Shown here: positions 13,101 through 28,100 of the stretch, one piece after another
Layout of the letters: each line of letters opens with the position of its first letter
Position numbering within the stretch: position 1 is the first letter of the stretch
Assembly: GCA_964017125.1 (NCBI GenBank)
Contig: OZ024902.1
Coordinates: 109,159,188 to 109,223,187, forward strand
DNA from: Flabesymbios commensalis
Lineage: Eukaryota; Annelida; Polychaeta; Terebellida; Flabelligeridae
Direction: 5' to 3'
DNA: 64,000 nucleotides
Notes under the pieces: model-generated
What the model was told of the DNA's origin: nothing
Databases searched by the model: none
Seen by the model: only the letters and a program-made list of their open reading frames with translations
Translations under genes and position numbers: made by a program

Positions 13101-16100
13101 TGCACCTTTATTGTAGGCTATACAGTCTGGCATTACAATGCACAATTTTAAGGTGAGGCCGCGCGGCCTTCATTGGTTTTAAACATGCAGGATACGCCGA
13201 TTAATTACCCTTGTGTGGACTGGTCACGGTACTCAGTGATTAGGGATCCATATAAGTCCATCTCAGATACATAATACTATCAAAGGACTAGTTAGTATTG
13301 AGATGGTTAGTACATGTATAGGTATCAACACCTTGAAGTAAAAGTTGTATTGATCAGCACTCAGTGATATGTATATTCAGGGATGTGGTTGACTGTTGGT
13401 GGGGGGGGGGGGGGGGGGGGAGAGGAAAGGGTGATCCACCAGAACAGAATCTACAGAGAAACATTGTAAGCTTCTTTTTTTTCAATGTACCAGTAATAAA
13501 AGTAGAAAACATCAAAACTTAGATGCATAATAGGCCTAGTCAGTATTGGGATGGTCTGCCACTGTGTATAAGTATTTGGAGCCCTTAATCCACAAATTTG
13601 ACATAAATTTCGAGCTTTAAAATCAGAATCCCTCTAATCTTATAGATACTGAATGGCCCTGAAGTTTTTTGTTTTATTTATAGTAAATTTGCTATTAAAT
13701 GAAATCTAACTGTTTTCCTGGTTAGTATTCTTACAAATGTTTAAAAAAAAATTCAATTTACTCATTTTTGGTCATTTTCTAAGCTTTTGATGGGCTAGAC
13801 AGACAAACCATGGCAATTTTCAAAATCACATTTTTACAATGTGGCTAAGTGACATCCAGTATGATTGATGGTCACCTAAAGCAGAACCAACTAGTTTCTT
13901 GTTATTTACTCATTTTTAGGCTATTTTTTAGCACCTAGAATAGGCCTACAGTGAAACATAATTTGATATTCATTGTCTTTGCTTTTGAATTATAACAAAC
14001 AAAATAATAAAGACACAAATAACTTACTAACAAATGTCAAGGATACTAACTAACTAGTGCTACTAAGATAGGGGGAGCATATTCAAGGGAATATAACATA
14101 AAAATGTGAAAACTGGTTTATCTATTGCACAAACTACTGTTAACATACTTGCAGGTAAGTTCACATTTCACATCACTGTCATATTCATCAGTTGCATCAC
14201 AACAATCTGGAAGGTAAAAATGTTGAAGAAAATATATTGATGAAAACTTAAGAATTGTTGTTCTTCTCTGCTTATTTAATCATTGCTTGAACAATTAAAT
14301 GTGGAGAGACGGAAAAAAAGATATTATACAAGGATGGCTTTATATATTATGTACTCACCACATATTCCGTCATTCACCCAGGACGATGGAATATTTCGTG
14401 GCTTATGCCCAGCATTTGTGCAATGGTACATGCCATTTGGGCATGCAGAAGTACCTGAAAGAAATGACAACTACAGTAAGCATATAATTAATATCAACGC
14501 TCAGCAAGCATGGCAAGGAAAAATTTGATCAGTTTTATAAATTGAAAATTGCATTTGTGCAAATTGCAGTTTGAAAGAAAAAGTACAATTTTTAATAAAG
14601 CTTTTTAATCTGCAGTTGCATGTCTGCTGCAACCAAAATTAACATCACTTAACCTTTTCAAGCCGGAATTCACCATTGTCATCTTTATCCACTACAAGCC
14701 GTGAATTGCTTTCGCAATTCTCGACTTGTAGTGGATAAAGATGATTTGATGTGGTTTAAAAATTAAAGAAAATTGCTATGTATTGGTAACCCAGTTATCT
14801 GGGTTATCTTGATAACCCAGCACACCCCAACCTGGGTTATCTTGATAACCCAGGTTGGGTTATCTTGATAACCGAGGTTGTGTCTTAATGCCGCCATTTT
14901 AAATAACCCAGGTTATGCCGTGACATCGGGTCTAATCACAGCTTATAACCACAGTTTGATGTGGTTTAGACATGTTAGAGGCAGAAAAGTAGTATTATTG
15001 GCAATTTTAGAAGCAGGTACCGTATGCAAAATAGAACCTAAATTAAGCTTTCCCCCAAAAAATTATTAAGTAACTGTATGAAGCATGGCTGAATGTAGCA
15101 CGTTGACCAAGGCCTGATGTCATGGATCACATGTCACCAAGCCTGAACATGTCAAATAATGATATGTGCACATATTCAGGGCGCGAAATTGCCCCCGTCC
15201 GATTGTCCGAGACGACCAACAATCTGGGAAAGACAAGTTCAGTTTCACGGGGCTTGTCCTTCTGGACAAATGTTCGTGCTTGACAATTATCAGGAAGGAC
15301 AAGTGTTATTTTAGGGAAGGACTTTTTTAGCCAGTTGTCCGACTGGACAAGTGGAAATTTAGTCCAATTTCGAGCCTTGATATTGATGTTCTTTGGCCCG
15401 GTATATAGAAATAAACATTCACTACATGGATTTGGTGAGAAAGTGTGCCTCTTATTAACCAATATCCTGATAATTTATTTACATTTCCCCCCACTTGAAG
15501 TTGTGTCTCGCTACAGCTACTCACAATCTCGAGTGGCTGAAAATTACTTAAATTTGTTTAATTTGAGCACAAATCTATACAAATTCCGGCTGATGGTTAA
15601 ACACACATTTCACTTCTTATTTATACCGGAGATCTAGTCGACTAATAAAACAAATTTAAAAAGACAATAGTCGTGAATAGCAGGATAATCTTGGTTAACA
15701 CAGGTTTCCATTATCATGTGACACACAAGTTCTTTCTGCTCAAATTATTGTAATTTTTGCCGCCCTCCTTCATCATGTTTATAGATTTATTTTAATATGA
15801 AACATCTAATTAATTTTGCATGACCTAATTACTGAGTTAATAAATGTACCTGGTTCATCAGATCCATCAAAGCAGTCACAGTAGTCATCATTGATTCTGT
15901 CATAAGGGATTACAGCTGAGCCATCCAGACACGTGAAATCAGGTCCTGGCTTGTATAAAGAAGCCTCTGTAACACATCAACAACACATTTAACCTTTAAC
16001 CCTTTAAGCCCTCACGATGCATTAAAGCATCATTTGACATCCCTGAAAACAGACTTAATTTTCCTATAACTAGGGCTTTTACATGCTTTAAGATGGATAT

Positions 16101-19100
16101 TTCCATGAAACTTATTGACCAATACATGGCAATTTTTTTCATTTTTTCACCCACTTCAAATCATCTTCATCCACTACAAGTCGAGAATTGCGGCAGGACT
16201 GAAAGGGTTAAAACGCCAAATTATGTTTATATAAACCAAGAGACCAAAATGTCTTAGTTAACTCTTTCTGCTTCATTTGAATTCTTATGTTATGGGTTTA
16301 CGACCATATTAAATAATTTTACTCATTCAGTGCTCATGGTGCTATAGGTGTCAGATTCTGACATCTAAACTCAGTCCTCGCGCTGAAGGGGGTAATGACT
16401 GCAGCATATCCCAGCTCAGATACACTACTAGACATACAAACAGCTATTAAGAAGTAAAAGTAGAGTCAAATTGTTGTCATTTATTCATACAGTATTTGGA
16501 TCCAATGACTATAACCAAATGTCGAAAACTATCCAGCTAAAAAGTTACTTCCAAATTTGAAAGTTTTTTTTTAAAAAAGATCACTTTTCGGTTTTCCAAC
16601 AAAGTGCTTTAAAAAGATTCAGGTTTTCAAAATATATGGCAGTGACTAATCGTACGTGACACATTATAATGTACCTCTATGCCTGGCAGCCTCGTTCATG
16701 AAATGACGGGCTCCCACTGACTGCCATTATAACATTATCGTACGACTGGCCACTCCGTTTCAAAAATGCACTATATTTTTGTGTAAAGACCAAAGTGAAG
16801 CACAAAGGTGCCTAATTAGGCTGAACTAGGTACAGTGAAACTCGGTCCCAGCGGACACCACTATGGCCGGCCACTGTTAACAGGTTAAGGCTCTCCTATG
16901 ACCGGTCACCCGATAACGCGGCCACCGGCCAGTATATTCTGGTCAAAAATACATTTTTAACCTGGCGTAACGGCCAGATAGAGAATTTTAAAACGGAGTG
17001 GCTGCTCGACCAAAGTTTTAATGACTAGTCAATATTGAATGATAGTCAAATCCGGTCTAGTAACGTTAGTGTTTGCATTTTATTGTTTTTTCAACATTTT
17101 CAATTTTGTTATCGTACTAGGCCTAGACCTAACTTCCTGTTGACATTGTTGAAATTACTTCCGTTCCGACAGCGGGCAATCTAATTCCCAGATATACACG
17201 CTTCAGATTCTTACTATAACCCCACCTGGTGAATACATATATACGTTATGCAGGGTCCAACGGTACATGTGCTGGCGATATGCCGATATGCATTTTACTC
17301 AGCATAGCAGAGCCGCCACTTGTAATTAGGCCTAATAACAATAGAATAGGCATACCGTAGATCAAACACTACTGCTATATTATATAAATTACCAAAATCA
17401 AATAATTCTACTGTGTAATCTAGAGCAGGGCTACGTAATAGTTAGAACTTTAGAGTAGAGGGTGTAATATTTTGGACAGAGCATGCAGAAGGGAATTGAG
17501 ATCTTGCTTTATTCAGCTAATAGGCATGCCCACTTTGCCCAAGAACACAAAAATTGGCAGAATCACATTATCTCAGAGATAAAGGGTCCGTTTGTAATCC
17601 CTTTCATTCGCGTTATTTTAATAGAAATCAATGCACAAATATTTTCCCTGTATCAATGTATACAAATAAATAATGTTATTTGATTAATTTAGTGTTTTGT
17701 TAGCAATAAATAGTATCTTTTGACATTACGGCAGCTGAAAATGACCCCTGACTTTGAATTTTTTTTATTATTAATATTTTATATATTTTTTTTTAACCCC
17801 CCCTCACCCCTCGTCTAATTTCCTATGCAGGGTTCGAAATTAGCAGTGGTCCGGTGGCCCGAGGCCACCAAATAATCCTTAGGGCCACCAGAACACTGGG
17901 CAGCAGTGGTCCGACAGGCCACAAAAAATTCTGGGGCCAAAACTGTTTAAAAGATTGAAATGATCGTCCCTCTGTTCAGATTACTGGATAGCAGTGTTTG
18001 ACAGGCCACTGAAATGTCCTTGCCCAATATTGTTTTAACAGGACCACCAGAAATGGCAGAGGACCACCAGATTTTCGGGACTGCTGGTCCTCTAGGCCAG
18101 TGCTCCAAAAAGTTAATTTCTAACCCTGCTATGAGCTGCCAACCCCTTCCAACGGCCACTTTTGGCTAACATTTAGGGTGGCGGTTAATAGCAGGTTTTA
18201 CTGTACATCACAAATGTCATTTTTGATGGTTTTGTCATGTCCCCACAAGAAATAGGTGGGGACATTTGTCTCATTACCCCGGAAAAAAGGAGCCATTTGA
18301 CCCCTAAGTGTGTAATTGACGCGATATCGCAGCCTGTGCTGAACACTGGGCACTTTTATTACCTTTTCTGGGGGTTCCCATCATTAGATTTCTTACAATT
18401 AAGAAAAATAGTGCCAGCTCTCGCCTTTGATTGCATGTGTATAAAGAGGTTTTCAGACTCAACTGAACAGAAAAAAACGCTGACATTTAAATAAATAAGA
18501 CAAGTTTATATTTATTTTTATTTTTATCTCGTCTGCCGATCCGTAGCTGCCAGCCAACATATATTGTCAAGGAAGCTGTTTGGAATTAAGGCCCAACTAG
18601 CATTTACTTAATATAAACAATCAGATCTTAAACTTTTTCAAATTTAGTAATTTTATTTCGTTTATTTTTTTAAGGTCAATTTTTTGGGCCACTTATTGTT
18701 ATTTTGACCTGCGACAACAAAATTTGACGAAAAAAATTGTATACCAACTTTAATAAAATAAATGGCCTTAAGGCCATGATTTGAACAGAACAATATGGGA
18801 ATCTCTAAGATAAAAAATCTGATTTGTTTCTGTTACAACGTGACAATGTCTGTCTAATTTTCCATAAATTTGCAATTATTTTTTTTCAAATTCAGCAAAC
18901 CAAAGAGATAAAATTGGCTAGAGTACCTTCAGAACTGTCCCTAGGCCTAGGCCTAGGTTCTGGCCCCTCCCATTAACAGAATTATGTTGACACTCCACCT
19001 TCCACTTCCAGATACCTTCCTATTGACATCATGCCGTTGACATTCCTTTTTCTCATTTCTCATTCACTGTATTCTCCAGGCATTTTCATACTGACAGCAT

Positions 19101-22100
19101 TATGTGGACCCTCCCAATTTCCCCTTCTACTCTTTTTTTTCACTTTTCCTTCCACTTCTTCAGGCATCATTTCCACTCCTTTTCTCATTCAGGACTCCAA
19201 TTTAGTCTCCAGATTCCCATTTTAAAACAGTATTTTGTTGACACTCCACCGGATATTTCCACTCCTTCTCCCTACTGTCATGACTTCTCCTCCAACCGAA
19301 TTCTTCAGATGTCTTCCCATAAATTTTATTCTGCTGACACTCTCTCCACATCCATTCCATTTCCATTCCTTTGCCATCATTCCTTGACACCCCCACCTTC
19401 TAGGCCTACTCCTTTTTCTCATTTCTCATTCCTATTATATTCCACTGTCTTCACCAGATATCTTCCCATTGAAATCATTTTGTTGACACTCCCACTTATT
19501 TTTTGTTATTTCTCTTTCACTGTATTCTCCATGTATCTTCCCATTTACAGCATTAGTTGACACTCCAATCCCCTTTCCATTCCTTTCCCTTGCTGAACAC
19601 TTTTGAAAGTTCTGTATTTTCCAGGCACCATTTCCACTCCACATTTCCACATCCCTCCACCCCTCTTTTTCACACTTAGGCTATCTCACTTCAAATTTTT
19701 ATTTTCCGGATACATTTACCTGTGATTAACAAATCTATTAGCAGTATTGACATTCCTCCTCCAACTTCTACTCTTTTTTCACTTCCACTCCCTACAGGCT
19801 ACGTCTACAGCAGTTTAAAATCACACAATACAAACCATTAGCAAATATCTTTCGATTATCATACTCCCACAGATGTTATATCGACCTCGAGACTTGTACT
19901 GATAACTTCCTATATCGACCAAAACTTGTCAACAATTCGTTCTGCGGTTGTGAATTCTTTACGTTTACTGATAGGGCCAATGATTTTCCGTTTAAAAAAA
20001 AATTATTTCCGTTTCACGTTTTGGTGAATTCCGTTTCAACGTGATTTTCATAGATTGTTGACTAAAATACAGTGACTGAGTGTGCTACAAGTAACTCAGA
20101 TCTGTAAATTTTGAATAACAACACAGTTGTTGATTGCCAAAATCATCAACAGAACAAAACACGGAAAAACATTATTTTTTTATAAATTATAACTGCATAT
20201 ATTAGTATCTTACCAATGCCAAGCATTAATAAAAATTGACTAGTATAATAATAGCCGATGCAAAAAGTGCTGACCCATCCAGCCCCTAATCAACGCACAC
20301 GCGGCGGTCATGGAGGTATTGATTGTACTCTCATTTCCCAGTCACCTTAGCCAACGTTGGCCCAACATTAAGCAGCGTTCACAACTGACAGTGGTCCGAG
20401 ACCACCAGAAAATATGTCGGACCACCAGAACATTCATATCCAGTGGCCCTGTGGACCACCAAAATATCTAGCCCTATTCAGAATCGTAACATGCCCCAAA
20501 GATATAAACAATCGTCGCAACTCGCAGGTGATAATACCAGAAACATCGTACCCTCTCTCACCCTTTTGATGGGTCATGAATTATTGAATTTGAGATCGAT
20601 CATCATCCTTGAACTGTCTCCTGTCATGCCTTTTGTGGATTTACAAAAAAATTGTAGGACCACCAGATCCTCTGAGCAGGTGGTCCTGTGGAATACTGCT
20701 CATAAATGTTTGTGTCAAACCCTGTTAAGTCATGCTGTGATTCGGGAGTCCTCGGCCGATTTCGGCAAGCTCCGGCTCATTTACATAATGTTTGCGCATG
20801 CGTCGTGTACCAGAACCGATCCCGTACTAGCGGGGATAGTTGTCTAAAATAAAAATGGCTGAAAATAGTCAAGCTGAATGACGTCATTGAGATGGATTTC
20901 CGAAACGGAAAAATGCCACTATCACATGTAGACACGGCATATGCCGCGATCAGCACTGTCAAAGTCGCGGAAAATACCGTGATCTACAGGATAAGCCTGG
21001 TTAAAGTCAATGAAAAACAGAGTGAAATAAGTGGATTTGGACTCATAAAATGACGTTTCCGTTTGAACTTTGAAATATGCAATTCCATTTCACAGGGTAT
21101 CAGTGTTGGCGCTAGCCACTCGCCACGTCGCTAAATGCGAAGATATTTGCCATGTGGCGAAAGATTTGTGTTGTCTTTAGCCACAGTGGCGAAGACAAAA
21201 ACGAGGTGTTTCTGCAATACTCTGGATCTTGAGCCGTTTTCCGGTAAAAATCGCGGTAAAAACGACTGCATTTTTTTCTGACATAAACATGGTTTTATTT
21301 GATTTTTTAAATTCTCCATCGATCTTGCTAGCATCTTTCAATTTTGCGGATCTATAAATATAGCAAAAATAGCCTATATTATAGACTATAGTTTGTTTAC
21401 ATTCTCAACAAAAAAAACAAAATGGCGGACGACCACTGCAGCGTGTGCCTATTCCTGTCCACTTGATAATGTGATGTTGTTTTATACACACTGATCATGT
21501 GATGTTTATAATGTCACTGTATCAAGTTATATTGTAGCTGCATTCAATAATTTGTGTTTTACATTTTATTACCATCGGGCCATGGGAATGGATTAATTGC
21601 TTTACCTGTCACTGACACTGTGTCAGTGACCTATTAGCCTCAACAGACGAAAGAACTCGTGGTAGAACATTCATGAATAAGCAATCATTCAAGCACATTA
21701 AGAGCTAACACCACGCTGGGACAACCTCCTTTTTGTACAAAACTAAGCGATTAGTCTGGTCGACTGCTCAGCACATTGCCTTTGCCTGATACTCCATTAA
21801 GGGGTCTTGTCAAGTTAAAAAAATCCAAAAATCAGAAAAAAATTTTGAAACATGTAGGCCTACAATAAAAACAAAAACAAAAAAAACACAATATTTCAAC
21901 AAAAAAAGAAATCCGAGTTGGGGCTTGACCCACCCACCCACTTCTGAGTTTTTTCTTTTTGAAATTTTTTTAAATTGACAAAACCCCTAAAGGAATGCAA
22001 AGTCATCAATCAAAATGATTTATTAGGGGGGGGGGTTCTAGGTACATTATTTTATATTATTTTTTTTTATATTGTTATAAAAAATCTAGGGTCAGTAAGC

Positions 22101-25100
22101 CAAAATGTTGGCGCACAATCTGAAATGTAGGGCATGGTTGTCCGCTGGATAATTTTTATTTCAAACCTAATTTCCAATGCGTTTTGATTACCATGACAAC
22201 AGTTGAATAATAGGAGAAGTCAAACAAGTTACTATTAATTTGCAAACGTTCATCACTTCTTGGAAGTTTTTCATAAAATTTGTGGTTATTCTCTAAATGA
22301 AAACTAAATTATTAACTGGTTCAACCTAAATACTATCTTCCTGTGGTAAGATGCAAAATCAATAGGCCTACTAGACCAGTATCAATTATCACCAATATTT
22401 TGGATAATGGGTAGGCCTACATGATTACATTGTGGCTACAAGAAATAAAATGTGGCTAAAACTTTTCAGAGGTTTTAGCAACAGTGGCTAAGACATTTTT
22501 CATCCCACCGCCAACACTGGGGTATATTCCGCGAATTCCGTCCATTTTCCGCGATCGCGGAAAATCATCACTTGGCCCTATACTGACGCATTGTAGTCTA
22601 AATATTTTAATTATCAGTTAAACATGTGGGTGGTCGTATGATAAAATGCATATGGCACTGTTTTTTGGTCGATAAACAGGTGGAGGCCGACAGCAGATTA
22701 ACGTATGTACTTTGAAGGACGTACGTACCTCGATCTAGGTCGACCGTACTTCCATTAACGTACACTTCTCGTCATCAACTGGCTTTAGGGGTACCTATAA
22801 ATATCATGTCCTGTAGCTTGTGTCGCCTCCTGTCATTGGTTAGCCCGGTTGAGGATTGCACAATGGTAGATAGCCTACCATTCTAGTTGGCGGGGAATTC
22901 CCAATGTGCTTTCACCAGGGACACATGATAGCTCAAAGTTAGTACTTTTCAAATACTACATCATTTTTGCTTATTTTGCAGAAATAGTAACATTGCCAAT
23001 CACAACTACATTATAATTTCGGAGAGGTGTTATTCAAGTTTCAATTGTAACTTGTTTTAAAAGATTTCTATGTTTGTAAAATTAAATATTGACATTAAAT
23101 TGTCGATGGGGTTTAGTGAACTGTGAATTTTTTTCAGTCTTAATACTTTGATTGTAGTACGTACGTCGATTGACGTACTTATCGTACGTCAATCGACGTA
23201 AAAAAAACAATGAAAAATATTATCTCCCTGATTATCTGTAGGTCTATCTTGTACAATTTAGATTGTTGGCGAGATCCAGCCGAGATCATATTATTTATCA
23301 ACAATGCCAGTGTTTGGGGCCGTTTAACCCTTATGTTGCCGATTTTTTCAGACAATTTTTCATTCATTTGAAGCTGGAATTGCTAACGCAATTTCCAGCT
23401 CCAAATGTCGAAAAATAATTATTTTTATGAACAAATACATCTTTAAAATGAATTAATAGATTAACTAAGCATCTATCACAAAACATTTTAGTATTTTGAG
23501 TTGAATGTATTGGTCTGAAAATTGCTTGAAAACGGATATATTCGGTTCCGGCAGCATAAGGGTTAATAATTACATAACGCCTAGAAGGAAGAGGGGGGGG
23601 GGGCGTTAAGCGATGTGTTACGGACCGTAGTCAACACGTACAACGTTAAAAGCATAATGAAGGGTGGGAGAGGGTGAGGGAGCGGGGTGAAAAATCTCTC
23701 AAAAAAGCTTTACGTAATTGTTGAACAGCCCCTTAGGGTGGTCAGGCCATTTTTTTAATTTCAAAATATCATATATACTGTATACCAAATTAAATTTATT
23801 GCAATAACAATTAGATAGACATTTCTTTTAATGCTGTAGGGCCTAGGTGAAAAATCAACTGAGTTATCGATATTTCATTTTTTTCGATATTATTTATTTT
23901 TCTGCTCGTTTTTACCTTTTTGTTCTTGGTGGTTAACTTACATGATGTTATAAACGCACATAAAACAGACTTCCAGACACAAGAATATTTTATTATTGCA
24001 ATAGCTACATCAGTGCATGATATTATAGTGATCCAAAATGTTTGATGCTTAAAAAAGCAACAGCAGGCCATATCAGAAGCATGTTCCTTTTCCATCTTAT
24101 ACTACTGCGTAGTCCTTCATTGTTTTAATGACATGAATAAAGGGAATGTACGGTATATAGCGGATTGTAGTATCACCCCCACAGAAACCCACAACAGAGA
24201 CACACAGAGGGAGAGAGAGGGCAGAGAGTAAGAGAAGGGGGAGAGAGAAATAGAGGAGAGTGTGGAGAGGAGGAGAGAGAGTATGAGAGACAGAGTAGGA
24301 GAGAGAGAGAGATCAGGAGGGAGAGAGAGAGAGTAGGAGAAAGTAGGATAGATAGCTAGAGAGAGTAGGAGAGACAGAATAGGAGATAGACAGAATAGGA
24401 GTGAGCGTAGGAGAAAGAGAGGGAGATAGGAGAGAGAGCAAGAGATGAGAGAATGCGATGAAGAGAGTGGAGAGAGAGTGGAAAGAGAGTAGGAAAGATA
24501 GTAGGAGTGAGAGTAAGAGAGAGGGGGTATGAGAGACGAGAGTAGGAAAGAGAGTGGGAGAGAGAGAATAGGAGAGAGTATAGGAGAGAGAGAGTAAGGA
24601 GAGATAGAAAGAGAGAAGAGATAGTGGGGAGAGAGATAGAGAGAAGAGAAGGAGAGGACTGAGAAAGTGAGAAAGAGAGTTCTAAAAAGGAAAAAAGAGA
24701 GAGGAGAGAGTCGAACATATTTTTTTGTCTTCTTTCTCGCTCTCTCTCTATTGTGGATGCATGTGGGGGTAATACTACAATCCCTTTTATAATGTGTCCA
24801 AACATGCTACAGGAAGCGGTTTGCTTTCCGGGTTACACTAGTGCTTATATCTTGGGATTGAGTTTCATCTCCAGTCTGAAGGTATGTTGTCAAATGATTT
24901 GGTAAGCGGTTACCTGAAATATAAACAAAATTTGTCAAATTATGTATTTGTAAATGTTGATAGTCTACTGGTACTTCAGTGACGTATAAGTTAATTTAGG
25001 CTGTCATATTTATTTATTTATTGATAATTCAATTATAACCCTATCTAGGCCTACTTAGTCTACTAACTATAAACCCTTGCACTGCCAGGGCCACATCTGA

Positions 25101-28100
25101 GAACTTTTCAAACCAAATGAAATTGATTAAATATTTTGGGACACTACTAACAACAACAACCCCATTTTTATAACGGACAGCGACATTCATAGTCTCATTA
25201 TTGAAATTAGTCTTTTAATAATGCTACGAAACAACAGTAGGCCTATAGTCCTATACTATATGAATGGGGTCTGACAAATAATAACACATAATAGTTAGCT
25301 AGCAGGTTCGTGCCCAGGTTTTTTTTTCTGGGGGGGGGGTCCAATTTTGGATTGCTGGGGTATTTACTGCTTGAATTGATATTTGGCATTGAGCGAATGG
25401 GAAACGCAGGTTAGGGGGTCTGGGGGCATGCCCCCTAGAATTTTATTCTATTGTTAGGTGCAAATTGGTGGAATATGGTGGATTCTGTGGTCACAGGGGG
25501 GGGGGGAGGGACCCTCTTGAACCCCCCCCCAAATGACGGCCCTGAACGTTAGTAAGATATCACTAGAATATATTTTAAAGACCTTCCTCACTAGGCCTAC
25601 CCAAACACCATACCATAAAACAATGATGGTAATGTTGGGTCAACGTCGCAGATGGCGATCCAACATTAAACCAGTATTGATTCTGCGTTGTGCTGCCACT
25701 GTGCCAGTGCTGGGCATATTTAAAACACAGTGTTAGGGTGTGAGCGATCAATAATTATCGGAAGGACCGGTCAACCTACTTTTGTACAATGTTGGACCAA
25801 CGTTGAGCCTACATTGTATACATGTTATACAAATATTTTGTGTTTGTTGGGTTAGCCCTACTAGGCTAGGCCTACTAGTCTAGTAGCTAAGTAGGGCAGA
25901 CCAGGCCTGGCTGTGCTTAAGGCTTAGCCTTAGCTTAGAGGCCTATACCGTACTTCGATTGAAGTACGTACTCCATTCAAAGTATACTTCGATTGAAGTA
26001 CGTACGTCGTTTGGCGTCTATCACTGTCGTACGTCGATTAAAGTATGGCTGGTGTCCGTACTTCAATCGACGTAAGGATGTACACCACCCTAAAATAATC
26101 TTAAAATGTTGAAAACTCAAACATAGGAACTACACAAATTTGGGCTCTTACGATAGCATACATTTTTTCTGTATAAAAAAGTAATTCCCAACGTTGGCTC
26201 ATGACAATACTCACCGAAAAACAATGAAGAATGTTGCCAAAAATCACAGGCTCTCTTTCTTTGTAAATTTGCCAGAAGTATAAACATGCGCCTAGCCTCG
26301 TTTTGGTATCAATCGACGCGTGAGGTCTCTATGAAAGATTTCCCATGTCAAGCTATTTCTATTTATAAATGGGAACGATGCAATCTCACGCTGAAGGGGA
26401 GCCCTATTATAAATGTAGGCGTACGTCAATGGAGGTACGGTCTAGCTAGATCCAAGTACGTACGTCCTTCAAAGTACGTACGTTAATCTGCGGTCAGCCT
26501 CCAACTGATAAAGGCTCAGATCAGTACTTGTCGCCGATACAGGCACTTGCCTTCGGCTCGGCCTGTATCTGGCGACGCGTACCGATCAGAGCATTTATCG
26601 ACCAAAAAGCAGTGGCAGTGCCATATGCATATCTTATCGCCCACACAAAATTGGTGATCCAGAAACTTGAAAAAGTGATCAAAATATCAACACGACAACA
26701 GTAAGTTACAATGCCACGTTTTACATGCAGTCCCTTATAAAAGTTTAGTTCAACAAAAAAAAATTAAGCTCAAGTTAATTTCCTTAAAGTAAAACACAGC
26801 TCCCGAAATGGTAAGTTTGGCTTTGCTGCCGTTGCCCTATTTTCTTATTCATTTGATTCAATGAATGATTGAATGAAGAATAAAATAAAACACAGATGAG
26901 ATGTCGTTATTAGGGACTAGCATATTTTTTTTAAAGTGTGAATATATCTTTTTTTTATTATTGTGTTTATAGAGGGCATTTTTCTGATTCCAACAGTACT
27001 TTTATTATCATTCTAGGCCTTTCGGGTCCAAAGTTATAGCAATTTGAAAATGATGGAATAGGGCAATATTTTTTGCTCCATAATCCCACTATAAGCCATT
27101 AGTGACTATGTGTTAAAAAATAACATTTTTTGGGGGGCAAATACTGTTACTAGCAATTTCAAATTTTGATTATATCAAAACTATAAGAGATATTAACTCA
27201 AAACAAAAAATAGAGTGACATAAAAAATGTAGTTCCAATAAATATTTATTCACATAAGTTTTATCTTATGTGCTTAGTTACATATTCTCATTAATTATGC
27301 GCATAAATTATAAACTTACATTAATAAAATACATATAAATACAGCCGAGTTAAAAAATATTCTTTTTCATTCATTTTTTTAGAACAAAATAATATAGACA
27401 ACTGAAACTTAACATTTTATGCAGAAAACCTTTTTTACAACATTATAATATAAACTATGTTGTCATAGTAACCATTTTTTAACAATTACATTCACAGCTT
27501 TAAATTAAAACACCTATTTGAAAATATTATTATATCAGTGAGTACATAATGGATATATTATTATTTTTTAAACATACATTCAGTTTTTAATACACCCTAA
27601 TGTAATTTTTTATACTTTCCAAGATTTTGGTTGCCATGGGAACCAGCTGAATACATTTGAAATTTTCAATTCACTCTCACCTATGTAAGCTACATTAACT
27701 TTTACCTAAAAATGTTCATTAAAAATAATGAAAATAACAATACATCAATTGAAATAATAAACAGGTACAGCCATTGTAACATTTTTAATGTTACCATGGC
27801 AACCAGTTTAAAGATTTAGCAAAGTGAATTTTAAAATAATAATTCCATAGTAACCATTTTTTAACAATTACATTCACAGCATTAAAACACTTATTTGAAA
27901 ATATTATTATATCAGTGAGTACATAACTGATATATTATTATTTTTTACACATAAATTCAGTTTTTTATACACCCTAATGTAATTTTTGATACTTTTCAAG
28001 ATTTTAGTTTCCATGGGAACCAGCTAAATACATTTGAAATTTTCAATTCACAGTCACCTTTTTAAGCTACATCAACCTTTACCTAAAAAATGTTCATAAA

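Larger units (their letters stand above)
22626..26648. mobile_element. 4-kb element with long inverted ends rich in GTACGTC palindromes
   Basis: The left end (TGGGTGGTCGTATGAT.., ATGCATATGGCACTG, TTTTTGGTCGATAAA, GCAGATTAACGTA) recurs inverted at 26400-26648. The right arm holds an extra stretch of about 90 bases (26514-26600). Inner palindromes of GTACGTCGATTGACGTAC type sit at 23158-23202 and 25950-26085. No transposase frame. It hosts 23334-23566 and 24161-24783. Confidence 0.7.

Noticed and set aside
19102-19650. Pro/Ser/Phe-rich 152-codon plus frame and minus shadows
   Set aside because: Produced by the pyrimidine-rich minisatellite; no splice signals or family motif.
21424-21465. ATGGCGGACGACC start as a first exon
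   Set aside because: The frame stops after thirteen codons with no convincing donor, and it lies inside a hAT-like element.
24356-24805. 149-codon Leu/Ser-rich frame on minus
   Set aside because: It is a translation of the GA-rich microsatellite.
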